Assembly (NCBI GenBank): GCA_021846725.1
Contig: JAJZWK010000051.1
Coordinates: forward strand, 1 to 10,694
Source of the DNA: Actinomycetes bacterium
GTDB lineage: Bacteria; Actinomycetota; Acidimicrobiia; Acidimicrobiales; JAMCPL01
DNA length: 10,694 nt
Reading direction: 5' to 3'
The notes beneath the pieces are model-generated. The model was given only the letters and a program-made list of their open reading frames with translations, was not told the origin of the DNA and ran no database searches. This document shows, one piece after another, positions 1 to 5,985 of the stretch. The translations under genes and the position numbers were made by a program. Numbering within the stretch: position 1 is the stretch's first letter; each line of letters opens with the position of its first letter.

Positions 1-798
1 AGGAGGATAGAGTTCAAAGTGAGTAATCTCTCCTCCATCCGTGATTTCCAACACGGTGCTAGAGGAACACAGTGACAGTTCGTCCATCCCGTCATCACCG
101 TGGACTACCATAGCCCGCTCACATCCTTTTCTGGAAAGCACCTGACCTACCTTCTGGAGCACATCGGGGGAGGGTACACCGACCAGCTGGCGTACATGAA
201 GAGCAGGATTGGCCAACGGTCCCAAGAGGTTGAACACGGTAGGGATGCCAAGCTCTTTACGTACAGGTGCTGCATATCGCATTGCGGGATGGAATACAGG
301 AGCAAAACAGAAGCCCATACCCACTTCATCTATACACTTGGATACGCCTTCTGCACCCAAGTCTATAGTAACCCCAAGCTCTTCAAGCAGATCAGCAGAT
401 CCAGTCAACGAGGATGCAGATCTGCCTCCATGCTTGCATACTTTAGCACCAGCTCCTGCCGCTATGAATGCCACAATGGTGGAGATATTGATTGTTCCAA
501 GGCCGTCTCCACCGGTACCACATGTATCCAGCACTGTATATCCGGGGTCGACCCTTTCAGCGACATCAAGCATAGCACGCACAAAGCCAGCCATCTCGTC
601 TACGGTCTCCCCCTTACTCTTTAGAGCAATCAGCAGTGCAGCTATCTGAGATGGTGATGCGCTCCCACTAAGTACCCAACTCATTACTGCATAAGCTTCC
701 GCCTCTTCTAGGTCAGCATCACCAGTGATTTTATTCAGGACATCAGGGAAATGACCCGTGTCGAACATCGAAGGAGAACCAACCGACTCTACGTTCAT
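1..798 (-). CDS. trpD: Anthranilate phosphoribosyltransferase, C-terminus beyond window
   Basis: This enzyme transfers the phosphoribosyl group of PRPP to anthranilate, the second step of the tryptophan branch, in the cytoplasm. The reading frame stays open from ATG 798 to base 1, giving 266 codons of the roughly 340 usual for the family, so about 75-80 residues are missing only because the window ends. Visible family motifs are the PRPP/Mg loop DTCGTGGDG (residues 91-99) with NIST (104-107), KHGGRSASS (122-130) followed by GSADLLEELG, the block FAPVFHPAMRYAAPVRKELG (165-184), FNLLGPLANP (189-198) and VVHGDDGMDE (231-240). The start follows an A-rich stretch with no Shine-Dalgarno sequence, and the gene begins 20 bp after whiB on the same strand, so co-transcription with whiB is likely. 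No other trp gene is visible. Identification is strong; the exact start is less certain, with a second ATG 10 codons in. Confidence 0.95.
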   Translation of the reverse strand, partial: MNVESVGSPSMFDTGHFPDVLNKITGDADLEEAEAYAVMSWVLSGSASPSQIAALLIALKSKGETVDEMAGFVRAMLDVAERVDPGYTVLDTCGTGGDGLGTINISTIVAFIAAGAGAKVCKHGGRSASSLTGSADLLEELGVTIDLGAEGVSKCIDEVGMGFCFAPVFHPAMRYAAPVRKELGIPTVFNLLGPLANPALHVRQLVGVPSPDVLQKVGQVLSRKGCERAMVVHGDDGMDELSLCSSSTVLEITDGGEITHFELYPP

Positions 799-818
799 AT
801 TTATTTTTTATTTTCTGC

Positions 819-1070
819 TCATGCCGACTTGCGTCTTTGACGGATAATTCTCCTGCGTTCACGTTCACTGGCGCCTCCCCATATACCGTAACGTTCACGA
901 TTAGCCAGTGCATGCTCAAGGCATGCCTCTCGAACCGGGCACTGTTCGCAGACAGACTTAGCCGACAGAATGTCCTCTTCTGGACATTCTGGATCAGGAT
1001 AGAAGATCATAGTATTCATACCACGGCAAGCAGCCTGCTTGCGCCATGTAAGACTGGCCTGTACGGTCAT
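819..1070 (-). CDS. WhiB-family Fe-S transcriptional regulator
   Basis: Small actinobacterial Wbl protein that holds a [4Fe-4S] cluster and acts as a redox/NO-sensitive transcription factor, usually bound to the principal sigma factor. Starting at ATG 1070 it is 83 residues. The four cluster cysteines are in AACRGMN and in CEQCPVREAC (C-x2-C-x5-C), followed by the family G[IV]WGG turn (GIWGGASERERRR) and a basic DNA-binding tail. An extra Cys in PDPECPEE is probably not a ligand. An in-frame TTG at 1088 would add six residues, but its GGGTGA lies directly against it with no spacing, so I prefer ATG 1070 although its own Shine-Dalgarno is weak. trpD follows after 20 bp. Which WhiB subclass it belongs to cannot be told by eye. 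Confidence 0.93.
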   Translation of the reverse strand: MTVQASLTWRKQAACRGMNTMIFYPDPECPEEDILSAKSVCEQCPVREACLEHALANRERYGIWGGASERERRRIIRQRRKSA

Positions 1071-1102
1071 TTCAACATCACTTTTCAATCACCCTAATAT
1101 AA

Positions 1103-1111
1103 TTTATAACA
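1103..1111 (-). promoter_or_regulatory. Extended -10 promoter for whiB-trpD
   Basis: On the minus strand TGTTATAAA matches an extended -10 (TGnTATAAT) and lies 32 bp before ATG 1070, which would give a leader of about 25 nt. The -35 position (about 1126-1131, TTTATC) is poor, which is tolerated with an extended -10. No mapping data; inferred from sequence alone. Confidence 0.45.
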
Positions 1112-1269
1112 CTACAAACTTGCTGGATAAAGCCTACGATAAGATCAATGACTCTTACTTGCATAGATTGTTCTATGCACAGACATCACATGTTTTACGC
1201 ATACAATCCCAACAATGATATTATCGCGCACATCACTCTGTCTGTCCAGTGCGGATGATGATAAATATG

Positions 1270-1278
1270 TGCTATAAT
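1270..1278 (+). promoter_or_regulatory. Extended -10 promoter for the thioesterase gene
   Basis: TGCTATAAT is a perfect extended -10. A start near 1285 would create a leader of about 125 nt before ATG 1409, and this leader would contain both 27-bp repeats. No good -35 hexamer is present at 17-bp spacing. The other part of the 1071-1408 gap (about 1112-1269) shows no gene or clear motif. Confidence 0.5.
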
Positions 1279-1308
1279 TCCGCTGACTGTTCGACTTGCC
1301 ATAATCGC

Positions 1309-1395
1309 CCGGCTGGACAAAGCCGCACAGATACGTAATCCACATCCACTCCCTTCGTATCAATACTGCCGGCTGGACAAAGCCGCACAGATACG
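1309..1395. repeat. Two exact 27-bp direct repeats, 60-bp period, each with a small hairpin
   Basis: Copies at 1309-1335 and 1369-1395 are identical over 27 bp and separated by 33 bp of unrelated sequence; the DNA before copy 1 does not resemble the spacer. Each copy contains the inverted pair CGGCT/AGCCG around the loop GGACAA (1310-1325 and 1370-1385). The second copy ends 13 bp before the thioesterase start codon. Both lie downstream of the predicted promoter, so they would be transcribed as a tandem leader element. No Cas genes and no further copies are present in the window. Confidence 0.85.
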
Positions 1396-1408
1396 GCAAG
1401 GTAGTTAT

Positions 1409-2164
1409 ATGAAAGATACCCACGATAGCGAGACAGAAGGATCAAATCCTCTCATATCGACCGATGATTTTCCAGGCGGTCCCAGTCAGGCAGAGCTTGC
1501 CGAAGCTGTACGTCAACTAATCGATATTACGGTAAGACCACAGCGAGATTCAACTCAATATCATCGCCTACTCACATTGATACAGTCAGCACTAGACAAC
1601 TCAGCCGGATTACTGAAGGATGGATACTCCAATGATACCGCATTGACCGAGGAGGCCACACTCATTAACAGGACATCTACCGGTGAACGACCAAGGAACC
1701 CCCTTGACTATGTCCCACTAAGTCCTATTATGGGTACCTGTAATCCATTGGCACCACCCGTAAAGGCCACCATCTTAAGTAACGGTGAGATTACGGGTAC
1801 AGTATGGATGGGCAGTGCGTATCAAGGTCCTCCGGGGTGTGTACACGGTGGAGTCATAGCCGCAATATTTGATGAACTCCTAGGACTTGCCAACTTCGCG
1901 ACAATGACACCTGCCATGACCGGTACACTGAAAATTCGCTACCGGAAGCCTACTCCGCTCTGGAAAACGCTGGATTTGTCCGCAAAAGTAACAGAAAAGG
2001 GCAGTAAAAAAAGCATAGCTATAGGCACTATCAGTTGTGACGGAGAGTTGACCGCTCAAGCAGAGGGAATATTCATCGCTCTCGGCCCCGATAGACTGAA
2101 AGAACTCAGTGAATCAGCCAGTCGACGGGAATCACAACGCCCGGCACAAGGTAATAGCCACTAA
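1409..2164 (+). CDS. PaaI-type hotdog-fold acyl-CoA thioesterase
   Basis: Probably hydrolyses an acyl-CoA or aryl-CoA thioester in the cytoplasm. The C-terminal half (about residues 97-230) is a 4HBT/hotdog domain: NPLAPP (112-117), the signature GPPGCVHGGVIAAIFDE (140-156) with H146-G-G and the acidic D155/E156 typical of the active-site helix, then GTLKIRYRKPTPLW. The N-terminal 95 residues are mostly predicted helix with many charged residues and no recognised domain; helical N-terminal extensions of this sort are common in actinobacterial members. ATG 1409 has an AAGG element at 1398-1401 with 7-nt spacing. The gene ends 15 bp from the convergent DUF3501 gene with no room for a separate terminator. 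The substrate cannot be inferred; enoyl-CoA-related hotdog enzymes are the alternative but the HGG-DE signature favours a thioesterase. Confidence 0.87.
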   Translation: MKDTHDSETEGSNPLISTDDFPGGPSQAELAEAVRQLIDITVRPQRDSTQYHRLLTLIQSALDNSAGLLKDGYSNDTALTEEATLINRTSTGERPRNPLDYVPLSPIMGTCNPLAPPVKATILSNGEITGTVWMGSAYQGPPGCVHGGVIAAIFDELLGLANFATMTPAMTGTLKIRYRKPTPLWKTLDLSAKVTEKGSKKSIAIGTISCDGELTAQAEGIFIALGPDRLKELSESASRRESQRPAQGNSH

Positions 2165-2179
2165 ACCATACCATCCTCA

Positions 2180-3058
2180 CTAATGTGAATGGCCATCCAG
2201 ATCGCTCAACAATTCTTCGACCATTGCGCCGGTCAATAAGGTGCTGGCTTTATAGGCAGGATGATCAATCGCCAATGCCACAGCTGATACCGTAACCGAT
2301 GCATTATCGCCCCCACTTTCACTCCTACTCTCACTCCTACTCTCACTCCCATTTTCGTCTGCACTCTCGCCACCCTCACTCCCATTGTTGCCCCCACTTT
2401 CGCCACCCTCGCTACCACTACCACTTGCGTCACCACTTTCACCACTACCACCCCCACTCTCACCAGGTAGCTCGTGGTGCTCCATGGTGCGGCTTATTGT
2501 CCCGTCCCCGTTCTCCTGCAAGGCACTGTTATGCGAGGTACTGTTTTGCAAAGCGCTATCTTGCAAAGCGCTATCTTGCAGGGCTGCTACATCTCGAGCA
2601 TCCAGGGGAAATCGAATATAGTGGACGCTGGATGTGACATCACTTCTGGTAAGCATATCTGCGTGCTCCTCTTCTGGCTCGCACGATACTACCCGATTAC
2701 CAATACGCAATTGCACTGCCCTTTCAATCCCTATCAACCTTGGAAGCCACTCTCTCATAGACGCTTCATCGGTAAATTCTAAGAACAGAGTCGCAGATAG
2801 CTCACTATCTCCCGGTATGAGAGGATTGTACGCATTGAGCTCTTCTTGCACTCTGGCATCGTCAATCATTCTCTCAGCTCTTACCATCTCCTGAATTTGG
2901 AATTTTACCGTATCCCTATTTTCGAACACTACGGTAATAAAGTCGCCAATGGTGATTCTCCGGTTTCGTTTACGCTCTATAATCCAGGAGCGGTAATCAT
3001 CCCGTCGCCTCTCGTATTCACGCAAATCCCATATATCGTTTATTGATAGTCTATCCAT
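2180..3058 (-). CDS. DUF3501 family protein with a 94-residue low-complexity insertion
   Basis: Conserved family of unknown biochemical function, usually about 190-200 residues and often encoded next to rubrerythrin and an Fe-S oxidoreductase, as here. The conserved core is clear: ITIGDFITVVFENRDTVKFQ (35-54), IQEMVRAERMIDDARVQEEL (55-74), NPLIPGDSELSATLF (78-92), LIGIERAVQLRIG (108-120), SVHYIRFPLD (144-153), then VALAIDHPAYKAS (260-272). Between the last two blocks residues 161-254 are a Ser/Gly/Glu/Asn-rich insertion; without it the protein is 198 residues, the family norm. The upstream Fe-S gene is 131 bp away on the same strand. ATG 3058 lacks a clear Shine-Dalgarno and starts one base after the TAA of a short upstream frame, so coupling is possible. 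Family call is firm; a role in peroxide/iron handling is inferred only from neighbours. Confidence 0.9.
   Translation of the reverse strand: MDRLSINDIWDLREYERRRDDYRSWIIERKRNRRITIGDFITVVFENRDTVKFQIQEMVRAERMIDDARVQEELNAYNPLIPGDSELSATLFLEFTDEASMREWLPRLIGIERAVQLRIGNRVVSCEPEEEHADMLTRSDVTSSVHYIRFPLDARDVAALQDSALQDSALQNSTSHNSALQENGDGTISRTMEHHELPGESGGGSGESGDASGSGSEGGESGGNNGSEGGESADENGSESRSESRSESGGDNASVTVSAVALAIDHPAYKASTLLTGAMVEELLSDLDGHSH
2297..2578 (-). repeat. Coding low-complexity insertion in the DUF3501 protein
   Basis: This in-frame block encodes residues 161-254 and is built from decayed tandem units. Two exact 15-bp copies at 2548-2562 and 2563-2577 encode ALQDS repeats, and two exact 12-bp copies at 2319-2330 and 2331-2342 (with part of a third) encode repeated ESRS. 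The middle is GESG/SEGG-type sequence. It falls between two conserved blocks and does not break the frame. Confidence 0.85.
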
Positions 3059-3091
3059 CTTACTTGTTATTACCTTCCACGTTCTGCCCCG

Positions 3092-3185
3092 CTGTCATTG
3101 GCGCGTCACTGGTTCCCATCTCGTCTCCCGACCAACACCCCAGCTCCTTCGTGCTATACCCGACCACTGTCATTGGCGCGTCACT
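3092..3185. repeat. Two exact 19-bp direct repeats, 75-bp period
   Basis: CTGTCATTGGCGCGTCACT occurs at 3092-3110 and 3167-3185, almost filling the gap between the Fe-S oxidoreductase and DUF3501 genes (3059-3189). The period is a multiple of three, and on the minus strand a short open frame reads through both copies (SDAPMT twice). Confidence 0.85.
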
Positions 3186-3189
3186 ATAT

Positions 3190-4710
3190 TCAATTAGGGC
3201 GTATACCGTAAGTTCTGGCTACTATCTGTATAGGATGCATAGGACGTAGGCCGGTCTCCTCCAGGATGGCATAGTTTGCCAGATGGCAATCTCCACACAC
3301 TTCCTTGGATGCTGCATCTTCTATGGCCATTTTCATAGGTTGTGCAACTTTTTTTGCAAGTGCATAATTATGCGACTTGTATCCCCATGTTCCGTCTATA
3401 CCAGCACACTTATTCACCAGTTTGACGTTAAAGCCAATAGCTGCAAGTAGATCACGCGCCTTGAGTCCTATGCCTTGAGCCTGAGTATGACATGATACGT
3501 GATAAATTACTTCAGCTCCATCCCCACTCAATCGAGGGAATATACCTTCAAAAGTGCTCTTAGCATTCTTGCGTAGTCCAAGTAAGTACTCCATAGGATC
3601 GCGTATGGAATCTGCAACTATCTTTGCATCAGGGCTGTCCAGTAATGCTGGGTAATCCTTGCGCATGACATACGCACAGGTAGCCTGCGGAACGACAATC
3701 GTGGTACCATTCATTGCACTATCTCTAAGAGCCTCTATATTCTTAGTAGCCGCCTTACGGAACTGATCAATATGTCCGGAATGCAGCCATGGAGCGCCAC
3801 AACACTGCGTACCAGCAGGAAGAGTACAGGAAATACCTGCATACTCAAAGACACCTACCAAATCCTTCCCAATCTCCGGATCCATATACTCTACGAAGCA
3901 TGTCGGGAATAGTGCTACCGAACCTGCAAGACCGCTCACGTCCCTCTCTCTCACCCCCTCCCTTATCACGTTCTCCTCTTCAGCGTTTCCTTCTCCCGTA
4001 CTTTCCCCTCCCGTACTTCCCCTCACTACGTTCTCATCTTTTACTCCCTCCCTTCCAAGGCTCCCCTCTGCTCCAACTTGCCCAATCGGGAGTATCTGTT
4101 CCTCTCTTATTCCCTCCCTTCCAGTACTCCCCTCTGCCATACTTTTGGCTATACTTTGGCTAATCACGTGGTCTCTTCTGAACCAAGTAGAGAACCTCCT
4201 CTTGGCATAAGGTGGCAATAACCGTTGCGATGCAATACCCGATGCCCCTTGCATCACTTTGCGCAAGATACCTCCCCTTGCTCCCACAACGGGATTGATC
4301 AAATCTGAAAACGCCGTTGCAACTCTACCAGAAACGTCTGTCCGCGACATTATAGAATCAGCTAAACGTACCTTCAGAGGAGGAGGGCTACTGGTTCTCT
4401 TCTGGATGGCGGCTCGCAACATCAACTTTGGAAAATCAAGCAACCACTCATGTGGAGGTACATACGGACAACGTAATGCACAGAGTTTGCACTGGTAGCA
4501 TTCTTCGATCACTCTGTCCTTTTCATCCGATCTCAACTCGCCAACGCGTCCGTCACGTGCATCTATGGAGTTGAACAAATCAGTAAACGATGGGCATAAG
4601 TTGAAACAAACTCTACACCCATTACAGATATCGAATACCCTGCCAATCTCCCGACTAACATCATCTTCATCGGTATATAAAAGATCATCGGGATTGTAAG
4701 TAACGCTCAT
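3190..4710 (-). CDS. GlpC/HdrD-like Fe-S oxidoreductase (two [4Fe-4S] plus CCG domains)
   Basis: Predicted cytoplasmic electron-transfer protein of the heterodisulfide-reductase-related group. Residues 29-40 (CNGCRVCFNLCP) and 71-82 (CYQCKLCALRCP) are two ferredoxin-type [4Fe-4S] sites. The first CCG domain runs from C271 to CCG at 303-305 (C-x31-CCG); the second has C407 and C435 in KCAGIDGTWG, a variant with a single Cys, then VCGDC (472, 475). Residues 192-260 are a repetitive Gly/Glu/Arg-rich linker, making 506 residues where I would expect about 430-440. ATG 4710 has GAGG with about 8-nt spacing. It lies 146 bp downstream of rubrerythrin and upstream of DUF3501 on one strand. Although GlpC-like, it has no GlpA/GlpB partner here, so an anaerobic G3P dehydrogenase role is unlikely. 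Electron donation to the rubrerythrin is my inference from context. Confidence 0.9.
   Translation of the reverse strand: MSVTYNPDDLLYTDEDDVSREIGRVFDICNGCRVCFNLCPSFTDLFNSIDARDGRVGELRSDEKDRVIEECYQCKLCALRCPYVPPHEWLLDFPKLMLRAAIQKRTSSPPPLKVRLADSIMSRTDVSGRVATAFSDLINPVVGARGGILRKVMQGASGIASQRLLPPYAKRRFSTWFRRDHVISQSIAKSMAEGSTGREGIREEQILPIGQVGAEGSLGREGVKDENVVRGSTGGESTGEGNAEEENVIREGVRERDVSGLAGSVALFPTCFVEYMDPEIGKDLVGVFEYAGISCTLPAGTQCCGAPWLHSGHIDQFRKAATKNIEALRDSAMNGTTIVVPQATCAYVMRKDYPALLDSPDAKIVADSIRDPMEYLLGLRKNAKSTFEGIFPRLSGDGAEVIYHVSCHTQAQGIGLKARDLLAAIGFNVKLVNKCAGIDGTWGYKSHNYALAKKVAQPMKMAIEDAASKEVCGDCHLANYAILEETGLRPMHPIQIVARTYGIRPN
3931..4137 (-). repeat. Coding low-complexity insertion in the Fe-S oxidoreductase
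   Basis: This block encodes residues 192-260, between the N-terminal ferredoxin/helical part and the first CCG domain (ALFPTCFVEY). It contains imperfect repeats such as AEGSTGREGIREEQ and AEGSLGREGVKDEN, then RGSTGGESTGEGN and a further REGVRERDV. The DNA is strongly purine-rich on the coding strand. The frame is intact. Confidence 0.82.
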
Positions 4711-4740
4711 TTTTAGACCTCGCTATATTCTGGGAGCCAT

Positions 4741-4771
4741 ATCCTGTAGCATACATGATCCTGTAGCATAC
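4741..4771. repeat. 17-bp tandem duplication upstream of the Fe-S oxidoreductase
   Basis: ATCCTGTAGCATAC occurs at 4741-4754 and 4758-4771, a 17-bp period. On the minus strand each copy reads GTATGCTACAGGAT, so a possible -10 (TATGCT at 4748-4753 and 4765-4770) is doubled 30-60 bp before ATG 4710. A promoter here is plausible because a strong RNA structure separates this gene from rubrerythrin, but no convincing -35 is seen. Confidence 0.6.
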
Positions 4772-4781
4772 GACATAAACC

Positions 4782-4880
4782 GATGGGTTGGAGAAGCCGG
4801 CCACACGGGGAGGGATCCAGTGGCCGGCACAATCTACCTGAGCACGGGGGGACGACTCAGGCGATCGACTCCAACCCATC
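4782..4880 (-). other. Three-stem RNA structure at the rubrerythrin 3' end (possible terminator or processing element)
   Basis: A perfect 12-bp outer inverted repeat (GATGGGTTGGAG 4782-4793; CTCCAACCCATC 4869-4880) encloses two further perfect stems: GCCGGCCAC/GTGGCCGGC (4796-4804, 4820-4828) and CCTGAG/CTCAGG (4837-4842, 4856-4861). Together they fold as a three-way junction 99 bp long. Both hairpin loops carry CACGGGG on the plus strand (CCCCGTG on the minus strand) beside the stem. The outer stem uses the last rubrerythrin codons, and the stop codon lies in the small stem. There is no U-tract, so a classical intrinsic terminator is not shown; an mRNA-stabilising or processing structure is the alternative. 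I recognise no known riboswitch. Confidence 0.6.
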
Positions 4881-5276
4881 TTTAAATTTAGCAGCATGGC
4901 TCCGCTCTGCGCGCGCAAGGGTCTCAAACCACTCCCCAATTTCTTCAAAACCTTCTTCACGAGCGGTTTTAGCGAATCCTGGATACATCTCTGTATACTC
5001 ATAGGTCTCACCTTCTATGGCAGAACCCAGATTATCGGCAGTAGTACCGACTGCGTGACCGGTGACAGGATCGCCCACCTCGCTCAAATAGTCAAAATGA
5101 CCAAAGGCGTGGCCTGTCTCTCCTTCACCGACCGAACGGAATAACGCAGCTACTTCAGGATACCCTTCCACGTCTGCCTTACGTGCAAAGTACATATACC
5201 TGCGGTTTGCCTGGCTCTCACCTGCAAAAGCCTCTTTCAGGTTGCTTTCTGTCTTGGATCCTTTTAAAGATGCCAT
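4857..5276 (-). CDS. Rubrerythrin-family diiron protein without rubredoxin domain
   Basis: Four-helix ferritin-like protein, 139 residues, predicted to reduce hydrogen peroxide (or bind/oxidise iron) in the cytoplasm. The diiron ligands line up with the rubrerythrin pattern: E20 in FAGESQANRRY, E53 and H56 in GEGETGHAFGH, E90 and E93 in EGETYEYTEMYP, E124 and H127 in ARAERSH. The C-terminal rubredoxin domain (CxxC...CxxC) of classical rubrerythrins is absent, so electrons must come from another protein. ATG 5276 is preceded by a perfect AAGGAGGT with 9-nt spacing lying inside the end of perR, and only 2 bp separate the genes. The last codons take part in a long inverted repeat downstream. Peroxide-related function is known for the family and agrees with the PerR neighbour. 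Confidence 0.93.
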   Translation of the reverse strand: MASLKGSKTESNLKEAFAGESQANRRYMYFARKADVEGYPEVAALFRSVGEGETGHAFGHFDYLSEVGDPVTGHAVGTTADNLGSAIEGETYEYTEMYPGFAKTAREEGFEEIGEWFETLARAERSHAAKFKDGLESIA

Positions 5277-5278
5277 AT

Positions 5279-5815
5279 TTAACTTACCTCCTTTGTCTCT
5301 TTGTTGGTATATTTTCTTTTTACACCTGGTTGATGAGGTCTACCTCTGTAATGCTGTAAATTGGCAGTACGCTGGTAACCGGTACCGGAAGACCTGCCAT
5401 CCATACAATCTTGACATACTCCCCGAAAGACGACCTCCGAAGAGTCTACCTGAAACCCTTGCTTCAGCTCCTCAGGAAGATTCAACGGCCCCATATCAAT
5501 ATAGAGATCGCTTACCTTTCCGCATGATCTACATACAAGATGATGGTGTGGAACATCCACGTTTGGATCGTACCTCAACATCCCCGTTCCCAGATCTAAA
5601 GAGTCCAACTCGCCCATATCGACCAATTCTGCAAGGGTTCTGTAAACTGTCTGCATAGAAAGCGAGTTCATCTCTCTGACGGCTTCACGGTAAACCTCTT
5701 CGGCAGAAGGATGCGTGGAACGTCCCTGTAAAATCTTGAATATATGCTGACGCTGAGGAGTGATGCGGTATCCGTTCTGCTTAAATAATTTTACCAGACC
5801 GGGCATATCCTTCAT
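5279..5815 (-). CDS. perR: Fur-family peroxide-sensing repressor, PerR type
   Basis: Metal-dependent repressor that loses DNA binding when peroxide oxidises its metal-site histidines. From ATG 5815 it has 178 residues. The winged helix is seen in YRITPQRQHIFKIL and the recognition helix in SLSMQTVYRTLAELVDMG. Regulatory-site candidates match PerR: H35 (THPSAEEVY), D83 (RYDPN), H90/H92 (PHHHLVC) and D103 (GKVSDLY). The structural zinc site is C95/C98 and C134/C137. Asp at the RYD position favours PerR over Fur. About 41 basic, Ser/Gly/Arg/Lys-rich residues follow the last CxxC, an extension absent from typical 140-150-residue members. AGAAGG with 7-nt spacing supports ATG 5815 over the TTG at 5821. 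The last codons (KEV) hold the Shine-Dalgarno of rubrerythrin. Fur, Zur or Nur remain possible without biochemistry. Confidence 0.9.
   Translation of the reverse strand: MKDMPGLVKLFKQNGYRITPQRQHIFKILQGRSTHPSAEEVYREAVREMNSLSMQTVYRTLAELVDMGELDSLDLGTGMLRYDPNVDVPHHHLVCRSCGKVSDLYIDMGPLNLPEELKQGFQVDSSEVVFRGVCQDCMDGRSSGTGYQRTANLQHYRGRPHQPGVKRKYTNKETKEVS
5286..5293 (-). promoter_or_regulatory. Perfect Shine-Dalgarno for rubrerythrin inside perR
   Basis: AAGGAGGT on the minus strand lies 9 nt before ATG 5276 and is read as Lys-Glu-Val near the end of perR. It fixes the rubrerythrin start and implies translational coupling. It is the strongest ribosome-binding site in the window. Confidence 0.85.
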
Positions 5816-5985
5816 GGACAAACCTTCTTCCTATAGACGGCAAATGCGCTTCCAACTGCCGTACTCCAGCAATGCAACGAGCAATCCGATGCAATCACTC
5901 CACTGGTTGGCGTAGTTACTACTAGTTCAACGGATACTGACATGACCGCTCCATTGGATATCGAAAAGCATACATTGCAATAAAA

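Noticed and set aside
1309..1395. CRISPR array
   Set aside because: Only two repeats, no cas genes, and a location in the probable leader of a gene between promoter and start codon; listed as a repeat instead.
1145..1423. 92-codon minus-strand open frame with a repeated YLCGFVQP
   Set aside because: The protein repeat only reflects the 27-bp DNA repeat, whose 60-bp period keeps frame; no ribosome site and it overlaps the thioesterase start.
2299..2637. Plus-strand His/Tyr/Ser-rich open frame
   Set aside because: It is the antisense shadow of the low-complexity part of the DUF3501 gene, whose own frame has clear conserved motifs.
4782..4880. Mobile element with 12-bp terminal inverted repeats
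   Set aside because: No flanking target duplication, no transposase, and the inner stems make an RNA structure a simpler explanation.
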